Below, piece after piece: positions 55,795 to 64,000 of a stretch of 64,000 bases of DNA. The notes beneath the pieces were generated by a model. The model saw only the letters and a list, made by a program, of their open reading frames with translations, was not told the DNA's origin and did no database searches. The translations under genes and the position numbers were made by a program. Numbering within the stretch: position 1 is the first letter of the stretch; each line of letters begins with the position of its first letter. Origin of the DNA: JAVVPO01 sp036655715 (GTDB taxonomy: Bacteria; Bacillota; Clostridia; Lachnospirales; Cellulosilyticaceae); the NCBI GenBank assembly GCA_036655715.1, contig JAVVPO010000005.1, positions 1-64,000 of the forward strand, in the 5' to 3' direction.

Positions 55795-56718
55795 ATGACC
55801 TATTCAAAAATATTAGTCATCGGTAGCCTCAATATGGATTGGGTGATAAATGTTTCACATATGCCTGTCGCTGGCGAAACCATATTGGGACAATTTTCAG
55901 AAGAAATCCCTGGCGGAAAAGGTGGTAATCAAGCCTATGCCATTGGTAGTCTCGGGGGAAGCGTTACTATGATCGGAGCTGTAGGAAACGATTCTGCTGG
56001 TATACGTTTAGTCAAAACCTTATCACAAGTAGGCATAAAAACTTCTTCTATCGCTATTCTACCTAACAGTAGCTCTGGATTAGCACTTATTTCTATCAAT
56101 AGTCAAGGTGATAATACTATCACTGTACTTCCTAATGCCAACGCCGAAGTTACACCGGCTTACATCGATAGACATCTAGATTTAATTGAGGCAGCTGAAA
56201 TTATTCTTCTTCAATTAGAGATTCCACTAGAGACGGTTTATCACATAATCAACTATGCTCATTCTCTAGGGAAAACTATTATACTTAATCCAGCACCAGC
56301 TACAAGTAGCCTTCCTCACGATATTCTCGCAAAGGTTGACTACCTTACACCCAATGAAACTGAACTAGGTATCCTCTCCAATCTTCCAGCGGATACACTT
56401 AACCATATGATCGCAGGTGGTAACTACTTATTATCTTTAGGTGTGAAAAACATCATCACAACTTTAGGTTCACAAGGTGCCTTACTTATGAATAAAGAAC
56501 GAACTTGTCATTTTGAAGGTTATCCAGCCAAAGCTATTGATACAACAGCTGCAGGAGACTCTTTTAATGGTGCTATAGCCCTTTATCTATCTGAGGGCAA
56601 ATCCATAGATGAATGTATCCGCTTTGCCAATCAAGTCGCCTCTATTACGGTAACACGCAAAGGCGCTCAGACTTCTATACCTTCTTTAGCTGAGGTACAA
56701 GAAAAATACAATGCTTAG
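55795..56718 (+). CDS. rbsK: Ribokinase
   Basis: A 307-residue PfkB-family kinase that converts ribose to ribose 5-phosphate. Visible: GSLNMDWVI start, GGKGGNQAYAIGSLG (substrate-binding GG), NPAPATS, LTPNETEL and the catalytic/anion-hole motif DTTAAGDSFNG with the general base Asp (Ala replaces the more usual Gly in the second TxxGD position). The ATG at 55795 gives the family length; a TTG seven codons upstream overlaps the AAAGGA ribosome site. Divergent from the nucleoside operon, which releases the ribose it needs. Confidence 0.93.
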   Translation: MTYSKILVIGSLNMDWVINVSHMPVAGETILGQFSEEIPGGKGGNQAYAIGSLGGSVTMIGAVGNDSAGIRLVKTLSQVGIKTSSIAILPNSSSGLALISINSQGDNTITVLPNANAEVTPAYIDRHLDLIEAAEIILLQLEIPLETVYHIINYAHSLGKTIILNPAPATSSLPHDILAKVDYLTPNETELGILSNLPADTLNHMIAGGNYLLSLGVKNIITTLGSQGALLMNKERTCHFEGYPAKAIDTTAAGDSFNGAIALYLSEGKSIDECIRFANQVASITVTRKGAQTSIPSLAEVQEKYNA

Positions 56719-56745
56719 TTAGCTTCATTCTAAGAAATATATAAA

Positions 56746-56792
56746 AATAAAATAGCGGATACAACTGTAAAAGTTGTATCCGCTATTTTATT
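56746..56792. terminator. Bidirectional terminator between rbsK and prfA
   Basis: A perfect 21-bp stem (56746-56766 with 56772-56792), loop GTAAA, with A/T tracts on both sides. It serves the convergent ends of rbsK and prfA and overlaps the prfA stop codon by two bases. Confidence 0.95.
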
Positions 56793-57861
56793 AGTTTGTT
56801 ACATATTTTAATTTTTCTGTTTGATCTACAGTTGTAAGTGTAGAGATTACTTCTTCAAGATCTCCATCTAGGATTTGATCTAATTTATGAAGAGTAAGAC
56901 CTACTCTATGGTCAGTTACACGACCCTGTGGGAAGTTATAAGTACGAATTCTCTCACTTCTATCCCCTGTTCCCACTTGACTTTTCTTTTCTGCAGCCAT
57001 TTCCGCATGTTGTTTTTCAACTTCTAGGTCATAAAGCTTTGCACGAAGTACTTTAAGTGCTTTTTCTTTATTTTTAAGCTGAGATTTTCCATCTTGACAA
57101 GATACAACAAGTCCAGTTGGTCCATGAGTAACACGTACAGCAGAGTCTGTTGTATTAACTGACTGTCCACCATTCCCTGAAGAACGGAAAACGTCTACTC
57201 TAACATCATTCATATTAAGCTCAACATCTACCTCTTCAACCTCTGCAAGTACAGCTACTGTTACTGTAGATGTATGAATACGTCCACTTGACTCTGTAGA
57301 TGGGATACGTTGCACACGATGTACACCGCTTTCATATTTAAGGTTAGAATACACACCTTGCCCTTTAATCATGAAAATAACTTCTTTGAATCCACCGATA
57401 CCATTTTCATTAAGTTCCATAAGTTCAGTTTTCCAACGATTACGCTCTGCATATCTCGTATACATACGGTAAAGATCATATGCAAATAGAGCTGCTTCAT
57501 CTCCACCTGCTCCGCCTCTAATCTCTACGATAACATTCTTTTCGTCGTTAGGGTCCTTTGGAATAAGTAGTAGTTTCATTTCAGTTTCTAATGGCTCTAC
57601 TCTTTTCTTATTATCTGATAATTCTTCTTTTACTAAGTCTCTAAACTCATCATCTAGATTATCATCTAACATGATTAAGGCTTCATCAATCGCTTCTAAT
57701 GTTGCTTTATATTCTTGATATTTTTCTACGATAGGTCTAAGATCACTGTGCTCCTTCATAAGTCTTTGCCATTTATCTTGCTCGGCTATAATTAAAGGGT
57801 CACTAATCATTTCACCTATGTTTTCAAATTTTACAACTAACTCTTCTAGTTGAGCAAACAT
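56791..57861 (-). CDS. prfA: Peptide chain release factor 1
   Basis: A 356-residue class I release factor for UAA/UAG. The GGQ motif, which triggers peptide release, is in [22 protein letters not shown] region [19 protein letters not shown] precedes it. The codon-recognition loop region lies around [21 protein letters not shown] (in part). It lies 24 bp after prmC, which methylates its GGQ glutamine. GAGGTGG precedes the ATG. Confidence 0.98.
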   Translation of the reverse strand: MFAQLEELVVKFENIGEMISDPLIIAEQDKWQRLMKEHSDLRPIVEKYQEYKATLEAIDEALIMLDDNLDDEFRDLVKEELSDNKKRVEPLETEMKLLLIPKDPNDEKNVIVEIRGGAGGDEAALFAYDLYRMYTRYAERNRWKTELMELNENGIGGFKEVIFMIKGQGVYSNLKYESGVHRVQRIPSTESSGRIHTSTVTVAVLAEVEEVDVELNMNDVRVDVFRSSGNGGQSVNTTDSAVRVTHGPTGLVVSCQDGKSQLKNKEKALKVLRAKLYDLEVEKQHAEMAAEKKSQVGTGDRSERIRTYNFPQGRVTDHRVGLTLHKLDQILDGDLEEVISTLTTVDQTEKLKYVTN

Positions 57862-57885
57862 CCGTCCACCTCTTTACTTCTTATA

Positions 57886-58764
57886 TTATTTTCTACCAAT
57901 TACCACTCTATCATGACCTGGTAGGTCTTTTATAACTTGTATATTTCTAAAGCCTTCTTGCTCCAAAATACCTTTTACATCATCACCTTGATTATATCCT
58001 ATTTCATAAGCTAAAAGTCCATTTCCTTTCAGATACTTCTTCGCTTCCTTAGTAATCTGCTTATAGAATGTAAGTCCATCTTTACCATCAGTCAGAGCAT
58101 GTCTTGGTTCGAATTCTCTTACTTCTTTCATTAATTGTTTACATTCCTCTACAGATATATACGGTGGGTTTGAAACAATAAGGTCTAAAGATTCTTCTTC
58201 TCCCTCATACTTTTCAAATACATTGCTTTCTAAGATTGCTACTCTATCTGTGACTTCATGTACCTGGATATTTTTCTTGGCAACTTCTAAGGCTCTTTGA
58301 CAAATATCAATTGCTGTAATTTCTATCTCTGGTATAAAGTGTGCCAAAGATACACTAATGCATCCTGAGCCTACCCCAATTTCCACAGCCTTATGTATAG
58401 GCACTTCTTTAGATAAGTTTATAATTGTTTCCACAAGTGTTTCTGTATCCTGTCTTGGTATCAGCACTCTACTATCTACAAAAAACTTAAGTCCCATGAA
58501 CTCTTGCTCATTTATAATGTATTGCACTGGTACTCCCTGTGTTCTTTTAGCTATCAGATACAGATAGGATTCCCCAATATGGTCTGCTACTTCAAGATCT
58601 CTATTTGTCATTAAATACATTTTATCACATTCTAGCAGATACATTGCTAATAATCTTGCATCAATTCCTGCATCAGGCTGATTATAAGATTTTAAAATGC
58701 CTTCACCTGATTGTATTAACTCACTTACAGTTGCATTTTTCTTCCTTACCTGTTGGTGGTTCAT
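57886..58764 (-). CDS. prmC: Release factor glutamine methyltransferase
   Basis: A 292-residue SAM-dependent methyltransferase. SAM-binding AVEIGVGSGCISVSLA and the catalytic NPPY motif in LIVSNPPYISVEE are clear; the helical N-terminal domain binds the release factor. It modifies the GGQ Gln of the product of the next gene, prfA. The gene overlaps the DUF1385 gene by 44 bp; AAAGGAG nine bases before the ATG supports the long start. Confidence 0.97.
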   Translation of the reverse strand: MNHQQVRKKNATVSELIQSGEGILKSYNQPDAGIDARLLAMYLLECDKMYLMTNRDLEVADHIGESYLYLIAKRTQGVPVQYIINEQEFMGLKFFVDSRVLIPRQDTETLVETIINLSKEVPIHKAVEIGVGSGCISVSLAHFIPEIEITAIDICQRALEVAKKNIQVHEVTDRVAILESNVFEKYEGEEESLDLIVSNPPYISVEECKQLMKEVREFEPRHALTDGKDGLTFYKQITKEAKKYLKGNGLLAYEIGYNQGDDVKGILEQEGFRNIQVIKDLPGHDRVVIGRK

Positions 58765-59668
58765 TGTCTAATACTCCTTTTACTGCAGCAATAGCTACCT
58801 CTATTTGTTTATCATCTGGCTCTATAGTCGTAAATTCTCTTTGTAACCACATTCCTGGTTTACTTAAAAATCCTGCGATCTTACTATCTTCTGTTTTTCT
58901 TGCCCATCTAATAAATTCATATGATATACCTGCAACAACTGGTACCATAACAATTCTCACCAGTGTTCTTATCCATAATACTTGTGTTGTAAACACACTA
59001 AATACTAATATACTCACTATCATTACTACAAATAAAAAACTTGTCCCACAGCTTTTGTGAAGTCTTGTACATTCTCTAACATTTTCCACTGTGAGCTCTC
59101 TATCTTGTTCTAAACAATTAATTGTCTTATGTTCTGCTCCATGATACTGGAAAGTTCTTTCTATGTCCTTCATTTTTGTAACACACTTCATATAGAGTAA
59201 AAATATGCCTATACGAACTGCTCCCTCTACAAGGTTTTGTACAAAGGATGAAGGTATAATACCTACAAATAATCTACTAATTAACATCGGTAATATCATA
59301 AATATGCCTATCGCAAGGATGAATGAGACTGCCATTGTTGCTCCGAGAACAACTTTCTCCGTCTTATCTCCCAACTTTTCAGTAAGCCATTTTTCAAATT
59401 TGCCTGGTTCTTCTTCTTCATCGTCACCAAACATTTCTGCTGAGTAAGTAAGTGTTTTAACTCCTAATACTAAAGACTCGACAAATACTGCCATGCCTCT
59501 AAATATCGGTAATCTTAAAAATTTATATTTATCTAATATGCTACTGGTATTTTGTACATCTAACGCTATTGAATCGTCATCTTTTCTTACAGCTACTGCA
59601 TAAACTTTACGGCCTTTCATCATGATACCTTCAATGACTGCTTGGCCTCCAATATCTGTTCTACCCAT
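58721..59668 (-). CDS. DUF1385 membrane protein
   Basis: A 315-residue integral membrane protein of the DUF1385 (YqhQ-like) family. It begins GRTDIGGQAVIEGIMMKG, the family hallmark, with helices around 95-115, 140-175, 200-240. YHGAEHKTINCLE and CTRLHKSCGTSFLF are conserved blocks with possible metal-binding His/Cys. Function is unproven. The frame opens 36 codons further, but AAAGGAG seven bases before the ATG at 59668 and the upstream rpmE terminator fix the start. Commonly linked to rpmE and prmC in Clostridia. Confidence 0.92.
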   Translation of the reverse strand: MGRTDIGGQAVIEGIMMKGRKVYAVAVRKDDDSIALDVQNTSSILDKYKFLRLPIFRGMAVFVESLVLGVKTLTYSAEMFGDDEEEEPGKFEKWLTEKLGDKTEKVVLGATMAVSFILAIGIFMILPMLISRLFVGIIPSSFVQNLVEGAVRIGIFLLYMKCVTKMKDIERTFQYHGAEHKTINCLEQDRELTVENVRECTRLHKSCGTSFLFVVMIVSILVFSVFTTQVLWIRTLVRIVMVPVVAGISYEFIRWARKTEDSKIAGFLSKPGMWLQREFTTIEPDDKQIEVAIAAVKGVLDNEPPTGKEEKCNCK

Positions 59669-59695
59669 GTGCATGCTCCTTTCAGATAAAAAAAA

Positions 59696-59719
59696 GGGTT
59701 GAGACCATCCTCTCAACCC
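59696..59719 (-). terminator. Terminator after rpmE
   Basis: A perfect 9-bp GC-containing stem (GGGTTGAGA with TCTCAACCC) and a 6-nt loop, followed on the minus strand by nine T. Classic intrinsic terminator 10 bp after the rpmE stop. Confidence 0.95.
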
Positions 59720-59729
59720 CACTTGTTTC

Positions 59730-59942
59730 TTACTTAACGTCCTCTTGAACGTTGTATCTCTTATTGAATTTATCAATTCTACCTTTAGCTGCAGCAGCTC
59801 TTTGTTTTCCAGTATAGAATGGATGACATTGTGAACACACTTCTACACGGATGCTTTCTTTTGTTGAACGAGTCTCAAAACTGTTTCCACAGTTACATGT
59901 TACTGTAAGTGCTTCATATTTTGGTTGAATTTCTTTATTCAT
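59730..59942 (-). CDS. rpmE: 50S ribosomal protein L31 (zinc form)
   Basis: A 70-residue L31 with the four zinc-binding cysteines C16, C18, C36 and C39, so the C+ type. It ends FNKRYNVQEDVK. It sits at the large-subunit bridge to the small subunit; zinc limitation usually leads to replacement by a C- paralogue. Strong promoter upstream and a leader of about 100 bases; own terminator. Confidence 0.97.
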   Translation of the reverse strand: MNKEIQPKYEALTVTCNCGNSFETRSTKESIRVEVCSQCHPFYTGKQRAAAAKGRIDKFNKRYNVQEDVK

Positions 59943-60047
59943 GCCTATTCACCTCTTTCGAATACTATTTATATGTTAATCCCTGACTAGACATAAATCA
60001 AGGTCTATGTCCTATATCATTTTAACAGTCGTTATGACAACATTGGT

Positions 60048-60076
60048 ATTATATCATAGCTTTAGAATCTATGCAA
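60048..60076 (-). promoter_or_regulatory. Promoter of rpmE
   Basis: TTGCAT (60071-60076), 17-bp spacer, perfect TATAAT (60048-60053) on the minus strand. It leaves a leader of about 100 bases in which GACATA/TATGTC (59990-60011) can form a small hairpin. Confidence 0.7.
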
Positions 60077-60079
60077 GTA

Positions 60080-61483
60080 CTATATAGTTCGTTTCATACG
60101 CCCGATGAATTCTTCGTTGGTCGCGCTATTCATCATGGTCGTGATGAGATTCTCTGTAACGTCAGAAGTATTGCCCCTATTCATTTCTCGCCTCATCGTA
60201 TAAGCTACTGACATTTCATCTGGAGATAGTAATAAATCGTCTCTTCTTGTGCCCGATTTATAAATATCTATAGCTGGGAATATTCGCCTTTCAGATAGTG
60301 ACCTATCTAAAACAAGTTCCATATTACCTGTTCCTTTGAATTCTTCAAAAATAACTTCGTCCATCTTACTTCCTGTTTCTACTAATGCTGTACCTAGTAT
60401 CGTAAGACTTCCTCCGTGTTCAATCTTTCTTGCCGCACCAAAGAATTTCTTTGGCATATGAAGAGCTGCTGGATCAAGCCCTCCAGATAGTGTACGTCCA
60501 CTTGGTGGAATTGTTAGATTGTAGGCTCTTGCCATACGCGTAATACTATCAAGTAATATAACTAAGTCTTTGCCTTGCTCTACCATTCTTTTAGCCCTTT
60601 CTAATACCATCTCTACCACTTGCTTGTGATGTTCTGGTGGCTCATCAAAAGTAGAAGCAATAACTTGTACATCCTGGCCTTCAATATTTCTTCTAATGTC
60701 TGTTACTTCTTCTGGTCTTTCGTCAATAAGTAATACGATTAATGAAACATCTTTATGATTGTTAGTAATCGCATTAGCTATATGCTTAAGTAAAACTGTT
60801 TTTCCAGCCTTTGGAGGCGCTACAATTAGTCCCCTTTGACCTCTACCTATAGGTGCTAAAATATCTATAATTCTAGTTGACAAAGTTTTTGAATCATATT
60901 CAAGACTTAATCTTTCATTTGGAAATACTGGTGTTAATGTCTCAAAGTTTGGTCTAAGCTTAGCTTTTTCTGGCTTATCTCCATTTACTTTATGAACATA
61001 GAGAAGTGCACCTGCTTTTTCACCTTCTTTAGGCTTTCTCATGTCACCTTCTATCCAATCTCCTGTTTTGAGATTAAATCTTCTAATTTGAGAGATAGAA
61101 ACATAAATATCATTTTCTCCGCGCATAAAATTCTTCGCACGTAAAAAACCATATCCGTCTGGCATAATTTCTAATATGCCTGCACCTGACATTCTATCAT
61201 ATCTATTTTCAGTTTCTTTTATTTGAGCGGTAGATTCAGATTCAGATATTTCTTCTAATGTTTCTGAAATATCTTCATTTAAATTTGAAGGTTTTAGAGA
61301 CTCTGGGCCTAATGATGTGAAACTTTGAGTGCCTGTTTGTACGGCAGCTTGAGAAGGGGTTAGATTAGATTCTGATAAAGTGGCTATAAGTTCTGCTTTT
61401 TTTAGCTTGCTTATATTCTTTATGCCTTTTTCTTTAGCCATTTCCCGCAATTGAGCTAATGTCATATCTTCGATTTTATCCAT
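60080..61483 (-). CDS. rho: Transcription termination factor Rho
   Basis: A 467-residue hexameric RNA helicase. Order: Rho_N SAP-like domain (1-42), an acidic Ser/Glu-rich insert (about 45-95), cold-shock RNA-binding domain (about 97-170; [23 protein letters not shown]), then the RecA-type core with Walker [13 protein letters not shown], Walker [19 protein letters not shown]-loop [13 protein letters not shown] and R-loop [11 protein letters not shown]. Usual clostridial position next to rpmE. AAAAGGAG precedes the ATG. Confidence 0.97.
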   Translation of the reverse strand: MDKIEDMTLAQLREMAKEKGIKNISKLKKAELIATLSESNLTPSQAAVQTGTQSFTSLGPESLKPSNLNEDISETLEEISESESTAQIKETENRYDRMSGAGILEIMPDGYGFLRAKNFMRGENDIYVSISQIRRFNLKTGDWIEGDMRKPKEGEKAGALLYVHKVNGDKPEKAKLRPNFETLTPVFPNERLSLEYDSKTLSTRIIDILAPIGRGQRGLIVAPPKAGKTVLLKHIANAITNNHKDVSLIVLLIDERPEEVTDIRRNIEGQDVQVIASTFDEPPEHHKQVVEMVLERAKRMVEQGKDLVILLDSITRMARAYNLTIPPSGRTLSGGLDPAALHMPKKFFGAARKIEHGGSLTILGTALVETGSKMDEVIFEEFKGTGNMELVLDRSLSERRIFPAIDIYKSGTRRDDLLLSPDEMSVAYTMRREMNRGNTSDVTENLITTMMNSATNEEFIGRMKRTI

Positions 61484-61590
61484 TAATTACTAGCTCCTTT
61501 TATTTGCTTATTTAGTTTATAGCCTAGTTTATCATAATCTACTATCTTTTTTCAAGATAGCTTGACAAAATTTAAGTATTTTCCCCTTTA

Positions 61591-62079
61591 TTACATATGT
61601 GTATTCCCTCTTTGCAGCGCTATAACTCCTGTTCTGACACTTTCTATAATCTGATACTCTCTCACTTCATTGATAAAATCATCTATCTTTTCTTTGCTAT
61701 TGCACACCTGAAAGATAAGTGCTTCTGTGTCCATATCTATTACTTTGACATTATATCTTTCTGTTAGTTCTTTTATTTTAATTCCAAGCTCAGGTTTGTA
61801 GGCTACTTTGATAAGTGCAAGTTCTCTCATAATATCTTTTTCATTATCTAATACTTGTACTTTTTGAATATCTACAAGCTTTTCTACCTGCTTTTGAATT
61901 TGGCTAATAGCTGCCTCATCCTCAGTCACTGAAATAGTAATTCTTGAGACTCTTGGGTTATGCGTTTCTTCACCCGCAAAACTATTTAAGTTGAATCCAC
62001 GCCTTGTAAAGAGACCTGCAATTCTAGCTACTACTCCATAATTATTTTCTACAAGTACTGAAAGTATGGTATTTTTCAT
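61591..62079 (-). CDS. ilvN: Acetolactate synthase small (regulatory) subunit
   Basis: A 162-residue protein with an N-terminal ACT domain (LSVLVENNYGVVARIAGLF, RRGFNLNSFAGEE, SRITISV) and the second ALS_ss domain (RELALIKVAY..., FQVCNSKEKIDDFI). It binds valine and sets feedback control of the large subunit. No catalytic large subunit or other branched-chain gene is nearby, so it must pair with one elsewhere, or is a lone ACT regulator. AGAGGGG precedes the ATG. Confidence 0.9.
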   Translation of the reverse strand: MKNTILSVLVENNYGVVARIAGLFTRRGFNLNSFAGEETHNPRVSRITISVTEDEAAISQIQKQVEKLVDIQKVQVLDNEKDIMRELALIKVAYKPELGIKIKELTERYNVKVIDMDTEALIFQVCNSKEKIDDFINEVREYQIIESVRTGVIALQRGNTHM

Positions 62080-62172
62080 ATCAGTATCCCCTCTTATTTT
62101 TTCTGATATTATAGCATAATTTATTCTTAATTTTCTACATTATACTAACTATTAAATTTTTTAATTTAAAAA

Positions 62173-62205
62173 TACTCCTTTAAGTCATAAAAGCTTAAAG
62201 GAGTA
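62173..62205. terminator. Terminator after the Lon-like gene
   Basis: A perfect 12-bp stem (TACTCCTTTAAG with its complement) and a 9-nt loop, 14 bp past the stop, followed by TATTTTTAAA on the minus strand and a T7 run on the plus strand. Confidence 0.88.
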
Positions 62206-62219
62206 CTAAATTTTTTTAC

Positions 62220-64000
62220 TCATTTTAGTTTTTTAATTTGTTTAATCTTACTGCTTCCACTAAAGTTTTTTAGCTTTTTCATAATTTTATTTTCCACATC
62301 TGCATAGCTATATCCCGTTAATAGCTCTATCCCCTGACTAAAGTCATCTACTTGGTAGATATGAAATTTATTATTTTTTACAGCCTCTATAACCTCATCA
62401 CACAATACTAAATCGCCTCGGTTTTGATAAGGAATAATGACGCCCTGAGCCCCCGTTAGCCCTTTTTCTTTACAGGCCTCATAAAATCCCTCTATCTTTT
62501 CATTAACCCCTCCTATAGGCTGGATTTGCCCGTACTGGTTAATAGATCCGGTAACCGCTAAGTTTTGTCTAATAGGCACCTCTGCAAGGCTAGATAAGAT
62601 GGCATAAAGCTCTGCGCTAGATGCACTATCCCCATCTATTCCTCCGTAGTTTTGCTCTACACAAATTCTACAGCACAGTGATAATGGCATAGTCTGTGCA
62701 AACTTATAACCTAGTAAGCCTTCAATAATTTCTATCCCTTTTGTATGAATGTTGCCACTAAGTCCTGAGGCTTTTTCTATATCAACAACCCCCGATTTCC
62801 CTTTATACGTTGTTGATGTAATCCGAATAGGTTGCCCAAAAGCATACTCATCCACATTATAAACTGCAAGTCCATTAATCTGACCAATCTTTTTACCTTT
62901 TACATCAATCATAAAAATATGCTTTTCATAGTTTTCTAATACATGTCTTTCTATCTTTTGTCTAATAAGTTCTTTGATTTGTAAGACATCTTCTATATCT
63001 TTTTTTGTAATCACCTTATCAGCTAAACTACTTGCTTCTCTTATGAGGTTGAGTAATGGGCTAATATCTGATGATAACTTATCCTGACTACCTGTAGCTC
63101 TACTACTATATTCAACTAATTTCAATATACCATCTACAGATACAGGCAATAGATTTTCGGTATCACAAACATACTTAATTTTGCGTGCTAGTGTGTAGAC
63201 CGTGTCTTTACTACTCTTAAGTGTCGTATCAAAATCTACATTGTACTTAAATAACTCTTTAAAATCGCTATCATACTCTTTAATCAAGTGATAAAGGCTA
63301 TAAGGTCCTATTATAATAACCTTCACACGTACTGGTACTGGTTCTGGTATTAAATTAATGGTTGTAGCAATATTTGTACTCTGTAAATTTTCTAAGTGAA
63401 TATAGCCTGTTTTAATCACACGCTTGATTGCTTCCCACGCACCTGGAGACTCAAATAGCTCCTTAGCCCTTAAAATAAGATATCCCCCATTGGCCTCATG
63501 AAATAGCCCTGCTGCAATGCTACTATAATCCACATGAGCTGTATTTAATTCTGCATCTATTCTAAGCTTACCTATCAGATTGCTATAGCTTATATTCGAA
63601 CTCGTCACAATAGGTGCATGTTCAAGCTGACTATTATCTACTATTAAATTAACATGATATTTGTCTACTACGTCTTTCGCACCTTTTTGTAAAATCCATG
63701 GAAAAAGCTCTTTCGCACTTTTTTCCTCAGAACTTTCTTCTTGGGCAAATAAACCAATATGCTCCATTATATCTTGTGCCAGGTCTTCTAAATACTCACT
63801 AATCTTATCGTATATGCCATACTTTTCTCTAAGATGCTTAAGGTATACACCAATTTCTCTCATAACTATTTCTTGGTTGATATCTTCTAAGTAATCTGCA
63901 TAAACTTTTTCAGTTTGTTTTAGGGCATCTACAATCTCTTCTGCAATTCTTTGCAATTTAACAATACTACCTTTTATCTTACCCTTTTCTATCTTTCCTA
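62220..64000 (-). CDS. LonB-like ATP-dependent protease, 5' end outside window
   Basis: At least 593 codons of an S16 protease of the AAA_32/LonB-like type. The frame runs without a stop to the window edge, so the N-terminal part is missing. The AAA-like region shows GGYLILRAKELFESPGAWEAIKR. The C-terminal protease domain has the catalytic Ser in GGIDGDSASSAELYAILSSL (in part) and Lys in GGVNEKIEGFYEACK. It degrades unfolded or regulatory proteins; exact targets unknown. A TTG at 63956 is not a convincing start because homologous-looking coding sequence continues upstream. Confidence 0.9.
   Translation of the reverse strand, partial: GKIEKGKIKGSIVKLQRIAEEIVDALKQTEKVYADYLEDINQEIVMREIGVYLKHLREKYGIYDKISEYLEDLAQDIMEHIGLFAQEESSEEKSAKELFPWILQKGAKDVVDKYHVNLIVDNSQLEHAPIVTSSNISYSNLIGKLRIDAELNTAHVDYSSIAAGLFHEANGGYLILRAKELFESPGAWEAIKRVIKTGYIHLENLQSTNIATTINLIPEPVPVRVKVIIIGPYSLYHLIKEYDSDFKELFKYNVDFDTTLKSSKDTVYTLARKIKYVCDTENLLPVSVDGILKLVEYSSRATGSQDKLSSDISPLLNLIREASSLADKVITKKDIEDVLQIKELIRQKIERHVLENYEKHIFMIDVKGKKIGQINGLAVYNVDEYAFGQPIRITSTTYKGKSGVVDIEKASGLSGNIHTKGIEIIEGLLGYKFAQTMPLSLCCRICVEQNYGGIDGDSASSAELYAILSSLAEVPIRQNLAVTGSINQYGQIQPIGGVNEKIEGFYEACKEKGLTGAQGVIIPYQNRGDLVLCDEVIEAVKNNKFHIYQVDDFSQGIELLTGYSYADVENKIMKKLKNFSGSSKIKQIKKLK

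Noticed and set aside
62080..62172. T-box or leader attenuator for the acetolactate synthase small subunit
   Set aside because: No T-box sequence, specifier stem or leader peptide; only an AT-rich promoter-like stretch.
1..64000. tRNA, rRNA, CRISPR arrays, transposases or prophage genes
   Set aside because: I looked on both strands and found no supporting structure or protein motif.

Overview
The window is AT-rich, low-GC Gram-positive DNA. It most resembles an anaerobic member of the Clostridia, probably Lachnospirales and possibly a Cellulosilyticum-like plant-fibre degrader, but the genus is inference. Evidence: AddAB recombination nuclease, HPr kinase beside uvrC and a ROK glucokinase, DUF1540 proteins, the order rho-rpmE-DUF1385-prmC-prfA, strong AGGAGG ribosome sites, lipobox transport lipoproteins and a consensus Bacillus/Clostridium-type LexA box. 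All but three genes lie on the minus strand, as expected for one replichore arm. I see no rRNA, tRNA, CRISPR array, insertion sequence or prophage.

Layout, with operons read on the minus strand. 1-6 kb: oppBCDFA peptide importer. 6.3-14 kb: addB, an SSB-like gene, addA. 14-14.5 kb: a small unknown gene with its own promoter. 14.6-18.2 kb: uxuA-gntR-uxuB, hexuronate catabolism. 18.4-26.6 kb: kdpFABCDE potassium uptake; kdpA is split by an artificial assembly gap. 26.8-29.6 kb: a cell-wall NlpC/P60 hydrolase, a TIM-barrel protein and a YcxB-like membrane protein. 29.6-33.4 kb: a heterodimeric ABC exporter. 33.5-37.4 kb: uvrC, hprK, glucokinase. 37.6-39.3 kb: two plus-strand secreted proteins sharing an unrecognised domain. 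39.4-45.8 kb: uvrA (with LexA box), a PHP/GNAT chimera, an AAC(3)-family acetyltransferase, uvrB. 46-47.8 kb: cysteine-rich DUF1540 cluster and a ZIP transporter. 48-56.7 kb: nucleoside import and breakdown operon with LacI regulator and divergent ribokinase. 56.8-62.1 kb: prfA, prmC, DUF1385, rpmE, rho, an acetolactate synthase small subunit. 62.2-64 kb: a LonB-like protease cut by the window edge.

The LacI-family gene opens the nucleoside operon and faces ribokinase. Matching operators lie at both promoters, so import (lipoprotein, ATPase, two permeases), base release (nucleoside hydrolase, ADP-ribosylglycohydrolase-like protein) and ribose phosphorylation look like one regulon.

Two 100-N gaps (25874-25973, 49461-49560) are each flanked by an exact 55-bp duplicate, the signature of unmerged contigs from a short-k assembler. 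Collapsing the first restores kdpA in frame. Collapsing the second does not restore the nucleoside hydrolase: only 27 N-terminal codons and a short out-of-frame tail remain. The likeliest candidates for something undescribed are the secreted-domain pair at 37.6-39.3 kb and the cysteine-rich cluster at 46-47 kb.
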